From the NCBI RefSeq assembly GCF_005239225.2, contig NC_133289.1, forward strand, positions 5,339,501 through 5,403,500: a stretch of 64,000 bases of DNA, read 5' to 3'. The stretch is from Populus alba. Its lineage: Eukaryota > Streptophyta > Magnoliopsida > Malpighiales > Salicaceae. Positions 1-13,150 of the stretch are shown here, piece after piece. Below the pieces are notes generated by a model. That model was not told the origin of the DNA. It did not search any database and worked only from the letters and a program-made list of their open reading frames with translations. Both the position numbers and the translations under genes were made by a program. Position 1 is the first letter of the stretch; every line of letters begins with the position of its first letter.

Positions 1-320
1 AAGGTGGTTTGCACACACTCAAGAAGAAGCAACGGGGCCAAAAGGCTCGCTCGTCGTCTAATTAACAAAAATTAACAAGATGGACCTCATCGATCCTTGT
101 ATTAACATGACTATACCTCAATATTTGTTTGCTCTTATCAATGCTAAATTATATATATAAATATATCTTTCTTTTTTTTTGCTTTTATAATGTTTTTATG
201 TATAGATACAAGGAAGGGAATTACTGGCTCATGATATGCATGTTCTCATGTATGTGTGCAGGTTGCCTACCTGATCCATGGATGATAGATTCGACATGAA
301 AGGATGTCGAGCTTGATCCC
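1..320 (+). other. Possible 3' end of an upstream gene (uncertain)
   Basis: The first ~65 bases are more GC-rich than what follows. They are open in two plus frames up to stop codons near 55-65. A good-looking acceptor (tgtgtgcag) at about 253-261 precedes another GC-richer stretch. Together these could be the tail of an upstream plus-strand gene with an intron near or in its 3'UTR. No protein family is recognisable and the donor site is unclear, so this is only a hint. Confidence 0.2.
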
Positions 321-1267
321 TCTTCCTTTCTCACTCACTCGCTCTCTTTCCTGTTTCTGATGTCTCCTCTCTTTAATTTTCTTGATTGGTATCAATTATG
401 CTTGGCCATATTGTACACCATTTATTGTTTTTTTTTTTTAATTATTATTGTTGTCAAAGATTAGTGTTGCATGTGTGGTTTGTCTTAGACAAGGAAGCAA
501 TCAAGAATATGTTTCTATCCCATTTCAAAATCTTATTGGATTCTCGATTTGTTACATAGCGTTTTGTTTTGTGCATCTTTTCCTCTGTCCTTAGTACATT
601 TGGGCATGTGAAAAGCTGAACTCTTAAGCTACTGAATGTAAATTATCGACACATGGGAATTGCAATTATTCCCGGTCCCAACAATCTGACCCGCTGATTA
701 TTATTATTCAAAATTATTCCGTCAGCTAACTTGTTGAACTCACAATCTAAGTTATAAAATCTATCAAATTTAAATTTTTTAAAAATTATTTTTTATTTAA
801 TAATATAATAAAATAAAAGTTACTTGTAAAATCAAGCATCAACTCAATGTTGGAACTTTTGTTTAAGACTTTGATAACTCAATAAAAAGCAAATTAAAAT
901 AAATTACGAAACTCAATTCATAACCAACTAAAGTTAACTAGCTAAATCTGTGACTGGGGTCATGGACTTAATTGGGTTCAATAATTTTTTTATATAATTT
1001 ATATTTAACTATATGATAAGAAAAATAGTTGCTCGCAAAATTCAGAACCAACTAAATATCAAAATGTTTATTTGAAATCATGATAAATCTCCAAATATCA
1101 AAATGAAACAAATAACATTTCCCTTTTAGAAATTAATAAAATATTAAAGTATAAAATCAAGAGGAAAAAAAAACAGAGAGAGAGAGAGCAAGGAAAATCA
1201 ATAAAAACCTCATCGTAAAGAATCTAATTTGAAAGAAAAAAAATAAATGTAAAAAAAAAGGGGGCAA

Positions 1268-2004
1268 ACACACAGGTCAGAGCAACCTAAACATCTAAGC
1301 GTGCTAAAATATATTTTTTCTATGAGATGGCCTGATGTTTCTGAAAAAATATATAGTTAACAACACACCTTCTATTCTGTCAAGATTTTAGCAACCTTTG
1401 ATCACTAATAAGTCAAGCCAATAGTGTTTTATACTTAAAAATCTATTTTTAACAATGTTTTAACCCTAAAATACTCTGTAGACCTAAACAAACTTGTTTA
1501 TGCCTTTCAATAACCCAAAAAAATCATCTTGAAACCTAAAAACTTTACAGATCAGATCTATTTTTTCAAGCAATTTGAAGGTGAAAAACACTTTAATAGA
1601 ACTCTTCTTATCAAATAAAACTTGTAAACATTAAAACACACAGGTCAGAGCAATCTAAACATCTAAGCGTGCTAAAATATATTTTTTCTATGAGATGGCC
1701 TGATGTTTCTGAAAAAATATATAGTTAACAACACACCTTCTATTCTGTCAAGATTTTAGCAACCTTTGATCACTAATAAGTCAAGCCAATAGTGTTTTAT
1801 ACTTAAAAATCTATTTTTAACAATGTTTTAACCCTAAAATACTCTGTAGACCTAAACAAACTTGTTTTTGCCTTTCAATAACCCAAAAAAAATCATCTTG
1901 AAACCTAAAAACTTTACAGACCAGATCTATTTTTTCAAGCAATTTGAAGGTGAAAAACACTTTAATAGAACTCTTCTCATCAAATAAAACTTGTAAACAT
2001 TAAA
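1268..2004. repeat. 368-bp tandem duplication, two near-identical copies
   Basis: Copy 1 spans about 1268-1635 and copy 2 about 1636-2004, offset by 368 bp. I see only about five differences: for example caacc/caatc after the opening caggtcagag, one T/A near 1502/1870, one extra A in an A-run, acagatc/acagacc, and cttatc/ctcatc. That is about 98-99% identity, so the duplication is recent. Neither copy has a long open frame. Confidence 0.93.
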
Positions 2005-2449
2005 ATCAACCATTTTAGTATGAATTTTTGTCAAGAGATAATTTTCTCTCTACAACCATAAATCAATCAATGACCCCCCCCCCCCACCCCAACTAAACCC
2101 CCACCCCCAACTAAAATAGGAACAAAAAAACATTATAGACTAGAAGTGAGTTTTGAAAAAAAAAAAATAAAGGGAGGGAATGTGTATGTTGAAAACTAAG
2201 AGGACCAAATCAATTTTTTTAGTCAATTTCAAAACAATCATCTAGTCCCTCAGTTTTTTTTAGTATGATCACATGTCTTTTAATATACAGGTCCATGCCC
2301 AGGCTTACTCTAGCAGACCCGCGTGATTAGGCCTTTATTTTTTTTTTTCAATCCCAATTTTTAAAAAACAAAAATCAACTAATGCGTTGTTTGTTAAGAC
2401 AAACAATATGTCATCTGATTTAACCATATTTCAGCCACTGTGATATGGC

Positions 2450-2700
2450 TAGAAAATAGACTTAAGTCGTGTTACCTAAAAACTTGATTTCAACTTATTT
2501 TTTTACTCAAAACACTTATAAAACATCATAGAAATTGTGATAAACCTATTTATGATTTCAAAAAACCGCCTCAAAAAACTAAAATCAACTCGAGCTTAGA
2601 TTTGTTTTTTCATGAACTTTAAAGGTAAAAAAACAAACACCTAATCTGAACTTCACTTATCAAATAAAACTATTTGACACAAATATTATCTATTTTGGTA
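2450..2700. repeat. Diverged relative of the 368-bp tandem unit
   Basis: This segment keeps the order of landmarks found in the second half of the 368-bp unit: a T-rich stretch, a fragment like gaactttaaaggtaaaa, then cacttatcaaataaaac followed by a TTTTGGTA-like stretch. Many substitutions separate it from copies 1 and 2. It looks like an older third copy, which suggests that the unit is part of a repeat family. Confidence 0.5.
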
Positions 2701-3809
2701 ACTTAAATAAATGTAAATGACATTTTTCTCTCTCTACCGTTGAAATCCGACAACCTCTCTCAACTAGAAACTAAAAAATAACAAAAATAAATTTTTGTAC
2801 CAAAATTGAATTGAAAAAATATTGAGGTGCTGAAATTATATAATTTGTATAATTTTTAAAGTTATTGGATGTAAGTGCATCTTTTGCAAGACTGATGGCT
2901 TCCTACTCATGTTTAACATCTTTTTTTCATTTTGGTTCGTCTTCTTTCTATCTCACCCCCCGATGTGATGGGGTGGCGCGTGCCTAGAACGCTTTTTGGA
3001 TTTGGTGTCAGCGACCTTTTCTTTTCCTCCTTTTTTTAAGCTAGTGTTTCCTTATTTTATATCTCTTTTTTTCGTAGTTTTGCTTTATTATTTTTTGCAA
3101 TTTGTCTTTTATGATGTTAGCTTCGGGCTCATGACTATGATCATTGGTTTTAAAGATTAATGTTGGTTCACTTTTTGTCATTTTTTAATCAATTTATTTT
3201 AATTTCATCCTTCAAATTTTTTTTTAACTTTTTTTTTATGAGATTATCTTAATTTTATGCCCATGATTACAGGTTTATGAGTTCACATTGTTTAATAGGT
3301 TTTTTTTAATTATTTTTTTACAGTTTTACTTGATAATCCGAATAAATTTAGGTTTAATTCTTTTTCTTCTTTTTTTGTTATATTTTTTTATTTATATTAT
3401 TAATTGAATTGATAACTTGAATAATAATAAAAAATTACCCTAATATTTATTTTAATAGAAAAAAAAAATTGTACACGGACAACAAATCTAGTTTTATCCT
3501 ATAAATATGACTCCATTATTTTCTACAAGATTTGTTCGATTCACAGAATAAATGAACGCTACATGTTCTTTTTGTTTACGGTATGGAGCTACGACGGAAT
3601 CGATTGAACCGAGTGACAGCTTAACCTAATTTTACATTTTTATCAATCAATCAAATTGTGTTAACATGAGATAATTCGAGGTTTATACCCCTTGTTTGTG
3701 GCACAGAAGAGCAGAGAACCAAATTGGGGCAAAATGGAAAACTGTAAAGCACCAACTATAAAATAGCACCTGTAACATTGAAGCTGATTTGATATTTAAA
3801 CCAGAGAAA

Positions 3810-4045
3810 CAACTGTTTGGTTGAAGCTGATTTAAGAATATATTAAAATAATAATTTTATAGATTATTTTTCATATTAATATATTAAAAATAATTTTAAT
3901 TTTTCAGAAAATATTGTTTAAAACTAACATGGTAGTTCTATAATACTGTTTTTGAAAAACTTCTAATTTTTTTTTTATATAATTTTAGATTATTTTGATT
4001 ATGCTAATATTAAATATAAATATAAATATATATATATATATATTA
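3810..4045. repeat. AT-rich MITE-like copy plus (TA)n run
   Basis: The sequence has the recurring pattern of this window's commonest short repeat: a G/T-rich head (tttggttgaagc), then tattaaaataat, a T-rich block, and tattaaaaataatttt. It ends in a TA dinucleotide run at about 4020-4042. Similar copies lie at about 14.1, 15.0, 17.0, 17.6, 51.9, 59.7 and 61.1 kb. Confidence 0.5.
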
Positions 4046-4477
4046 TTTCAATATATTTTTTATATAAAAACAAATTAATCAACACTCTTAACATGGCAGT
4101 CTTAGAAGATGAATAATCCTTTATTTCCCACCATACCATGCAGCAATTACACGAACAACAGATAGCAATCAAAAACCATATCGCATTGCTTGAATGACAA
4201 ACATCATGGAAATCTGAAAGAAATTGATGAATAATTCCTTTTCTGTTTTTGGTCTTGAAGAGCACAATATAAATTTGAAAGGTGGGCACCCGACTCTACC
4301 CAAAACACTCGGCCGCACCAATTAATGAACCCTAGATATCAAAAAATGAACAGGAAACTTATTCTCTGAATCGAACTATATATATGTTACAGATCCTAGT
4401 AAAGGATTGCTCATCTACCTGCTAACTAGAACTGCGAAGTGGGCCAGACAAGAAGAAAAAAGCCAATGTTAAAGCCG

Positions 4478-7400
4478 TCAACACTTACTCGATTGTACAC
4501 CGCTTGGGAGGAATCTCACTCGGCTGCATTGTTTTAACTTGCCGATCGCTGCTTGTGAGTTACAGAGCATAAGATCAACATAAACCGCCGTCAGAGTGGC
4601 TTGTGGATGATTAGGCACAAGGGATAATGCTTGTGTCACAAAATGGTGGGCCCGCTCAAGATCACCCTGTGCTGCACACAGGACTGCAAAATTTGTGTAA
4701 AGGGTCCCACGTGCCTCTTCTGGATTGAGGAACACAATACCTTGTGATTCTTCAGGGGAAGAATTCTTCGTAGCAACTGATCCTCCATTCATCTCTTCAT
4801 AATCAAAAGCTTTTTCCACTCTCCATTGCTCGAAGTCTTCCTGGCTAAAAGGCAACTCCACATTATTCCCTCCAGACAAATAAATTGACAAATGCTCAGC
4901 AGCTTCCTTGGGCTTGTTCAGCATGCAGAGGGCCTCAGCTGCATACAAATGACCCAGAAAAATATAAATTCTCGAACACACTGGAAGTTCCAAAAGAGAC
5001 CTTGCAGTTGACAGGGCCTTCTCAGGATTTTCCAATTCCAACTCTACGTATGCCAAGTTAGCGAGAAGTGCTTGCTTGAGCAACTGATTTTCTCTCCTGC
5101 GAATATCTTCATGGAAAGAGATAGAGTTCTGCATGATCTCCTGACTTGTCCCCCCCTTCTGTTCTTTTGCATCCCCATTTGCATTAACCTGGCCCATGCC
5201 TCCAGTTGATGTTTTGGAATCAAATCCAGTTAAATTCTTGTGGTTTGAACTCTTCATGGATCCTGCTTCGCTCATTTCATTTTCATCCAAGGATAAATTA
5301 GAAGGCAAGCCAGGCTTCAAATGATTTAATCCAGAGTAATCCAGCAAATGCAGAGCATTGAGGAGACACTGCCGAGCAAGGGGAACAGAGAGCTTCAGTT
5401 GGCCGTCACTACCCAAAAACATATCTTCCTTTTCAACAGAATCCACATACCCGTTTCTTGAAATCCCATTTTCAATTGCAAGATGCCTCCACTTTCCCTT
5501 TCCAAAAACATGAACTGTAACATCTGACTTGTCCGATAGAACTCGACTAGCTTTTAGAAGACCCCTCTCCAAAGCCACCAGACAGCATTCAGCGAGGCGG
5601 AGCCACAATAAAGGCCGGTTGTAGAAAACTAAACTTGCCTTTTCAAAACAGCGAGCAGCCAGTAAGGGTTTCCCACAAGCCAAGTGCTGCACTCCACAAT
5701 TATATACAATGAGGAGAGATTTGTCCTGTAAGAAAGTTAACAACTTCCACGGCTTGTCCTTCTGAAGAGATGAACTACTACTCAGTGCCTTGGAAAAGAG
5801 CACAGATGCTGTATGGTATTTCCCAAGCTGATAGTAGATGCACCCAAGGTTGTTGAACATGCTAGAAATCCCCATCTCCGTCCGATTACTTGCTGCCATT
5901 AACAACTTGATGGCCTTACGGTGGTTACTACGAGCATATTCAAGCTGAGATTTCAAGAGGAGAGCCATGGGCGAGTCCCTTACACGTGCAATGTTGATAG
6001 CAAGCTTGACTTCGCGCTTTGCTTGTTTCAAATTCCTGGTGAGAAGTAGAAACTGAACCTTGTAAAGATGCAACTTAAGCTTCATTTCGGAAGGAGAAAA
6101 GGACCTATCAATCGGGGTCCTTGAAAGATCAGTTGAAAATGAAAGACCCGCAGGCCTTGCTAAGTCTTGCCCACTTATATCTAGTGAGAACATCGATTCA
6201 TACTCAAGTGTCTCATCTGATAAAGATAGAGTTCTTGATAAAGACTTTTCCAAAGCATTCTCACTAGAAGCTAAATCTGAATTAGCATCCATCCCTGATG
6301 AACTGCTAGGAACAGACAAAGATTTTGCAACAAGACTTGCAGATTGTTGCTGTGCTGTGTTCCCATTCTCACTTTGACCCACAAAACCAAAGCCAAAAGC
6401 TTTTTCTACATATAATAAAACATCCTGAAAATGGTGAAGTTAAGTCAATAAAAAATGCCTAGTTTAAGAGCTTTTCAACTGCCAATAACTCAAACAACAC
6501 ATTGCAGTACAAACAAACAACAAAGGCCATTTTTGTTGTGAAGGCAGAAAAGCCACATACTGGATTGCAATTGTAATGCATGGCTTCCAATAGTCTCCAC
6601 TGAAATTACTATAGAAAACACCAATAAAACAAAGACTCCATTACAAATTACAATATAATGCAAGGTTCAGGGTTTTCAATCACAAGTGCCAGAAAATTTA
6701 AGATCATCTTGAGTGAAAAACATGGCACCAGAATGTAGCAGAAATAACGGGCCCATGCTGAGGGGCTTAACTTAATCATCATATTCAAACAGAGTCGCCT
6801 ATGAAAGAAAATTAAAGAATGCTTTACCTAAACAACTGCAATTCAAGATTATGATTGATGAAAACCAAATTATAATATACCATCATCCTTCATTTCTTTC
6901 ATTGACATCCTTCATCACACAGCTCTTTACTTTATTTGGGGTCTTTATAAGATCCTTTCACCAGTTTGAGGAAGATCACATTCTTTACTATATTATAGGC
7001 TATTGAGCCTCCTCCCGCAGCCTCAAAGAAAGATTTTGAAGAGGGCACAAGCTAACTTAGTTATTGAACTCCTACCAGGCCTAGGATGAGAGAGCTCAAG
7101 GAAAGGGGAAGTACCTTCCTGGTTGTATAGCCTAACCATTGAAACTGATTTTATTTGAAGCCTATTGAGAGAGAGACCTATTTAGCCAATGCTGAGGTTT
7201 GAGGCCTGAGGCCAGGAGTTTAGAAGACACACAAGTGGGGTTAGACTTTGATAGAAAAGAAACTTAATGCTTATTTAAGTCTAACCTCACTTGTGTTTCT
7301 TGGCTAAACAGGTCTCTCTCATAGTTGTCACTTTGCTCGTTGGCATTTCTTTTTACATATCAGAGGAACTCCAAAAGAAGTGCCCAAAAACTTATTTCCT

Positions 7401-10400
7401 AATACCATAAGTTAAAGATTGGTACAAAATGGTTCAAATTGAGGGTGAAAAATTGAGTTGGTATGAAAAAGATTCTTTTAATATAAAGAAAAGGATATCA
7501 TTTGGAAATTTGCACAAACTTTCAGAAGCAAAGAAACAAGGTAGCTAATGCTGAGAGGTTCAGATAACCAGCAGTGACTAGTATGTGCTTCTTGAGAATT
7601 TCAAGTTTACTTCAAGGAGTTATACAATGCAGAGAATGTAATTGTCACCGATGGATGAAGTAAAAAGTGCAGCCACAGGGAAATTAATTTACTGTTTTCT
7701 CTTTTTAAAGATTGTCAAAACCTAGTGCATCGGATCAGTTCATATAAACACCAAAGCAGGGAGTCTTAGATCTAATTTATTTTTTGAAACCAAACATGCA
7801 GCATTTCAAAATGTAGTCATGTTGATAATGTGCTCAAGCTCACATCAAAAGGAAGCTTCAGTAAGCAGAAATAGAACATGACAAGGAGATGTGCAAGGCA
7901 TGTACACTTTTGAAGAGGTGGAACTTCCAATGCAGAGGTTAAGCAACGATTCAAGACATGGAAGGCTTCTTCTCTGTTAATTTTCTTTCCTCATTTGAAT
8001 TTCTTTAGACAAATTTCAGTAGCTAGAATTGTGATTTTTTCTTTTCTTTTCTTTTTCTCTAAGAACATTTGTGGTCTACTCTCTCAGCACTTGGATGGTG
8101 GAATGACACTCCTTTGTGATTTATTTTTAAGAACTGCTTATATATCAATATTTCCTGTCCATATTGTCACTATTGCATTTACAGTTCTTTAATTGAGAAT
8201 CTCTACCGACATGCAGCAGCATTCTGTTCTCAACATACAATCATCAAGATTGAGAAATTGAAGCAAAAAAACATGATATTAAGACCACAATGTCATTTAT
8301 GAAGCAACTATGATGGGTATTGCAATACATTAATGAACATATTTAAGCACTAATTTAGTCAGCACGTACAGCAGATTTAGATGCATCCTGGCAGGCAAGA
8401 GCAACATCTAGCAACAGAAGGCAAACATGAAGAGCAGTTCTCTGCACATATAAAGTAAAGTATCAGAGCACAAGGAAACAACAAAGGGAGAGAAATAATT
8501 ATAGCTTAACAAAAATATACCTCCTCTATAGGTTCAATATTGTGATACAAAGGTTCTAGAACTGATAATGCCTTTGAATATTCGTGAAGATGATACCAAA
8601 TAATCGCCTATAAGAGACAAATTAACATATCACTCAAGATTGCAAAGAAAAGTCAATCGCAATCCATAGTTCAACCACAAATATATATATATATATATAT
8701 ATCAATAGAGCCTACAATATTTAGCCTTGCTACTGTAGGATCAAAGTCATCCATGTAAACAACAGATATGCTGTTTGTCGCCGATGCTTGGAGTGTCATT
8801 GCACCACTTCCTTTAGACCCTGAGATAACTTTATTCCCAAGATTGCTAACAGTCTCCACCTGCTCTCCTGAAGTGTGAGCAAGCTCTTTGCTTTTCCTCT
8901 GAACCAACACCAGCAAATGAGACGACAGAAAATGTCACAACATGAAAGAAATTCAAACCCCCCAAAAGGAACTAAAACATGGTGCAGCAAACCTTCCCAC
9001 ACAACTAACAAAATTCTCTAACAGAATGTCTATGCTTCATTCAGTAGCTGCATGATAGTAAATAAAAAGGTGAAGATATAATGAAAGGCTCCAAAATGAG
9101 ATTTAAGAACTATAACAAATTTGTAAATCCATTATGTGGACCCACTAGAAAACCTTTTACACCATTCAGCATTATCTTTATCATCCACATTTTGACCGCC
9201 ATGTACTTTGTTGCTACCTTTGACTCATCATTTATGATCCATCAAAGGAGAATAACCACACAGGAACTTCTTAAATGGTAATATCAGGTCAATTCAGTAA
9301 GTGGTCATTATAACAGTGTAGTCATCATAGCAGTATCAGACATAATAATTATATCAACAAGATAGAACTCCCCTGCAAATCCTATTCATGGATGCAGGCC
9401 ACCAGGATTGTCATGAAGACTGAAGAAACTATGGAAAAGAATTACAAGTAGAGAAATCATCAAAATGGAATTATGTTCAATAAAAAATTCAATTATGTTG
9501 TGCAAACCTCAAGAAAAGTCATGGAAAGGTTGCTCAGGACCACAACATTGGACAGAATCTAAAAAGAAGGAATGGATACAGGAATACAATAGCCAATTAA
9601 GGGATAACTTGTGAGGAAAAGATGTTTATTGGAGAACTGTTGATAAAAATGTGGAAAGCAATAACAAGTGGTTTTGAAACAGTATATGAAAATGAGGAGG
9701 GGGCTAACTGAGAAGTTAGAGCTTTCTTTCACTTATGACTCAGTACTGTTAGCATTCCATCCCATGAAAACATAATCCATTTGATTATCTTTTAAAATGA
9801 ATGAAACAAGAGTAAAATAAACTGCTTCTCACAAGAAAGAGATTAAAGGAACTTGAGCAATAATTATGATGTTATACCAAGGAAGGGGCAAATCCCTCAA
9901 CACAAATCAGTCAATTGGGTGTGAACATTATAGAACAGATAAGATGGAGAAATTACAAATGAATAAAAAAAACCAAGAACCAGGCAGCAGCATTGAGAAG
10001 AGAGAAGCAACCAGCTTTTAAACTATCTACTAAAGGCATCATATGGGTGAAAATGGCCAGATGCATAAAACAGTTGGTGATAAAATTTCTAGAAAACTAA
10101 CCTTTAAAGAAATTCTAATAGTAGAATGAAGATATGCAGAAAACAAACTTGATAAAAGGGAATGGTATCCAGATGTCAACATGATGATGCGTATCAAAAA
10201 AGGTCAGCTGCCTAAGAAAGAAACTATGAGGAAACTAAAGATTCTAGATTGTAGAGTTAAAATTCATAGAAGAGGTTTGAAAAAGGCTAAATACATGAAG
10301 AAGAGGAGAAAGAAATTTTTTCAACATTTTTTGATACAAGTCTAGCAGCAATATATATATACAAGTTTGAAATTCCTGAAGGGAGGTGAAGTGGGAATTA

Positions 10401-12908
10401 CTTTAGCTATAAAACATTGGAGACAAAGAAAAAACCAATGAATAGATAGGGATCACTTGCTCTTAGATGGACAGAAAAGGATCACTATGAATTCCTATCT
10501 ATAGATAAAAAAATATGAGATATCCAAAGTTGTAAAAACTAATAAGTAGTGAATTTTATATTATGAAGCCTTAGAAAACAGAATGGGCACATATTAAGGT
10601 GTGGAAGCATCAGATTCATAAACCAATTAAGGTCTGACTCAGGAAATTGAATATGGAGGCTATCCTTCTCATATAAATATTAATGAGAAAACTCAAAAGA
10701 TACAAATAAACACCATATGTTATTACCACTCTAAACAACACATATGATAGATTATCGATGACAAAGCTCAATGACAAGTGTTCAAGGAGGAGGGAATTTT
10801 AATTCAATATATATGTCTGATAAAGATAGTGCTGTACAATTTTAGCCTAGGCATAGCAGAAAAAAAGTAGCACATGCATTGCAACTTTCACAGTGCTAGG
10901 ATAGAGAAGAATGTCCTGATATGTTGGGTAGAACAAAGGAGCTTCAATGTAATTATTAATTTGGCACTATAGCAAAGGAGGACATAAGATATGATTAGTG
11001 ACATGAGTACCACGTGATTGTAAGATTCATTATTAGAAAAAATTCTTTCAAATCACAGCTAGACTAGCTATCTACATGATACTAAGTGCTGGAATGAAGC
11101 TGCATATGAATAAAATAAACATAGATAAGATAACAATATTAAACAGATGAATAGATGAATAGAAAAGGGGCTGGATTTCTAACTCAAGAACTAATTTTAT
11201 CATGAAAACAGAAAATTGAATAAGACGAGTACATTCATAGGAAGCTGGTGATAACAAAGATGAATGTTAGGAGGTGATTTAAGATCTTTTAGCTATGTCA
11301 AACATGAATTTTTGATGTACCGGTGCAGAATAGTGATTAATTCAAATGGTAGGAGCTAAGAAGAGGGAGGTATTGAAAAATGAAATGGGTCGGAATGGAT
11401 TTCTTTTAGTATCATACCAGCTCAAAGAAAATTCCAAACACAGCATAGTAGGGAAAACATCCACATGGTACATTGTAAATAGATTGAAACAGATACCGAA
11501 ATGGGTATTATGAGATGGTAATTCATTCCCAAAAAATCTATACATCGATGCAAACATGATTAGGATTCAAGTAAGCAATTCCAGGATCGTTTTCAATGGG
11601 ATAGAAATACAATCTAGTAAATACATTATTGAGTTAATAGCTTTCCAACTTGCATATGGCAGGATAGAAGACCAGATAAAGCTCAAGAAATCAACAGAAA
11701 CAAACAATGACAGTATGATACTAATACAAGACTGAAATGACAGACCAAATTAATCCATTGAATTTCAATACGATAAAATATGCACAGGTAAATTATCAAA
11801 GAAATAGCTATCATATAAAACTATCCAATGCCCACAACTCCAAGTGTGCCTCAGAGATGACCTCTGCAATACTGAACACTTGTGGAATTATACCCGTGAT
11901 TGCTACTTTGAAAGCAGGAACAGATTCTTATGACTGTACATAGCATCCTTTCACAATGAACTAAATGTAGACTGCAGCACCACTAGAAATCTCTTGCTCT
12001 CAAAATCTAACATGTAAAATTCAATTGAGCAACATAATTTTTCCCTTTTGAAATCACTATCCTCTGATAATTAAATAACAAACCCATCTTCACACAGAGC
12101 CAAAACCAAACTAATAGCACTCCCTCCCTCCAGCCAATATTACAAAAACATAACAAAAATAACATACCTCAATGTTATTAAGCACTCCAAGCAACTTCTT
12201 CGGATCTGGATAACCATCTCTACAATACTCCGCAATAGCAATATTATGAAGTACCTAATAAAGCATAACCCAGAGATTACAAACTTAAAAGGAACAAGAA
12301 AAACGAAAAGAAGAGAAAATTCCCACATCAATTACATATTCCAAATACCCTAACACATTGCTTAACTTCGGCACTCGTGTGCCCGCCGAGATACTGTCCT
12401 TAAATTTGAACTAACTAAATAAAGTGCAAAATTAAGCTTTTCAAGTTAATTAACTAACTTAATCCAAAAAAAAATACTAAAAAATAAAAAGTAGCAGCTA
12501 AATTAAGTGAGTTAATAATTAACTAACTTAATCTAAAAAATATTAAAATTAAAAAGCAGCAACTCATTTAAGTGAGTTAAATCACAAAATTAACAGTCCA
12601 TTACAACATTTTACTCGAAGTTAACCTAATTTCTAATCAAATAATATCCGACAAAAAAAAATTAAGTGAGTTTATATTATTTGTGAAATTATCACCTTTG
12701 GATCGTCTTCCTTTTTCTGCTTTAGCTGATACAAAACCTCGAGGCACTCATTGAACCGGCGAGAGTTAAAGTGTAACCAAGCGTCTTTGGCAAGCGCGGC
12801 AGTGACGGAAAGGATAGGGTCCTCTTCTCCTCCTCCACCGCCGGTGGTGGTGCCGCTGCCGCCGCTCGATGAGACGTCTCGGTTCGATGTCGAATCTCGT
12901 GCATCCAT
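4478..12908 (-). CDS. CNOT10: CCR4-NOT complex subunit 10-like protein (CNOT10), six exons
   Basis: This is a plant CNOT10 homolog, a TPR-rich scaffold subunit of the CCR4-NOT mRNA deadenylation complex. Exons on the minus strand are 12908-12696, 12254-12168, 8898-8716, 8607-8521, 8441-8370 and 6424-4478, all joined at GT-AG sites. They give about 862 residues, close to the usual length of plant homologs. The start is the ATG at 12906-12908, beginning MDARDST; a longer frame upstream lies in the 5'UTR. The N-terminus has a Ser/Gly linker and then the conserved LSVTAALAKDAW segment. Exon 6 (residue 215 on) has a Ser-rich stretch, then TPR-like helices, for example FNNLGCIYYQLGKYHTA near residue 405 and a last TPR near 790-830. 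The C-terminus ends in RVRFLPSG plus a short tail. All five introns are phase 0. Introns 2 (3.27 kb) and 5 (1.95 kb) are long. Assignment rests on sequence recall of the family. Confidence 0.93.
7168..7320. repeat. Foldback (inverted-repeat) element in CNOT10 intron 5
   Basis: The left arm contains gagagagacctatttagcca (7169-7188) and cacacaagtggggttagac (about 7228-7245). The right arm contains their near-perfect reverse complements, gtctaacctcacttgtgt (about 7279-7296) and tggctaaacaggtctctctc (7301-7320). The left arm carries about 35 extra bases that the right arm lacks, so the hairpin is asymmetric. No coding content was seen. Confidence 0.75.
8680..8702. repeat. (TA)n microsatellite in CNOT10 intron 3
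   Basis: About 11 TA units lie just downstream (in gene sense) of the exon 3 donor at 8715. Because they sit inside the 108-bp intron 3, length changes would alter intron size but not coding sequence. Confidence 0.85.
8899..12167 (-). other. Large CNOT10 intron 2 (3.27 kb)
   Basis: The intron is bounded by GAG|GTATGT at the donor (12168/12167) and a ...GTTCAG acceptor before 8898. Inside I see no exon-like open frame and no intact transposon. The sequence is A-rich on the plus strand and unusually poor in long homopolymers compared with the intergenic DNA. Its size suggests old, decayed insertions. Confidence 0.7.
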
Positions 12909-13142
12909 GATCAGATCCAAAAAAAACCTAACGGTCACGATTCGAGTCTCTTTTTTTTTGTTTATTTGAACTCTCGCTATCTAATCTAATCTATCTATGT
13001 GTAATTGTGACTGAACCGTGTGGAAATGTAAAAACCCCTAACTTATGGAAATTTGAGATTTTTTTTTATAAAAAAAAAAAAAAAAAAAGAGGAAGTTTTT
13101 TTTTTTTAGTTTTTGGGAGTGTTGAAAATACAGAAAGCGCCC

Positions 13143-13150
13143 TAGGGTTT
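13143..13150 (-). promoter_or_regulatory. Telo-box (AAACCCTA) upstream of CNOT10
   Basis: TAGGGTTT on the plus strand reads AAACCCTA on the minus strand, about 235 bp upstream of the CNOT10 start codon. Telo-boxes are common near the transcription start of plant housekeeping and ribosomal genes. Assignment as a working element is inference from position and motif only. Confidence 0.4.

Larger units (their letters stand above)
321..4477. other. Intergenic, repeat-rich
   Basis: No gene is seen. The stretch holds a dispersed-repeat piece near 880-960, the 368-bp tandem duplication (1268-2004), a C homopolymer of about 13 at 2072-2084, a diverged relative of the duplicated unit (2450-2700), poly-T tracts near 2990-3400, and a MITE-like AT-rich copy with a (TA)n run at about 3810-4045. 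Confidence 0.6.

Noticed and set aside
9081..9281. 66-codon plus-strand frame in the CNOT10 intron 2
   Set aside because: Short, intronic, antisense to the gene, and without any family resemblance.
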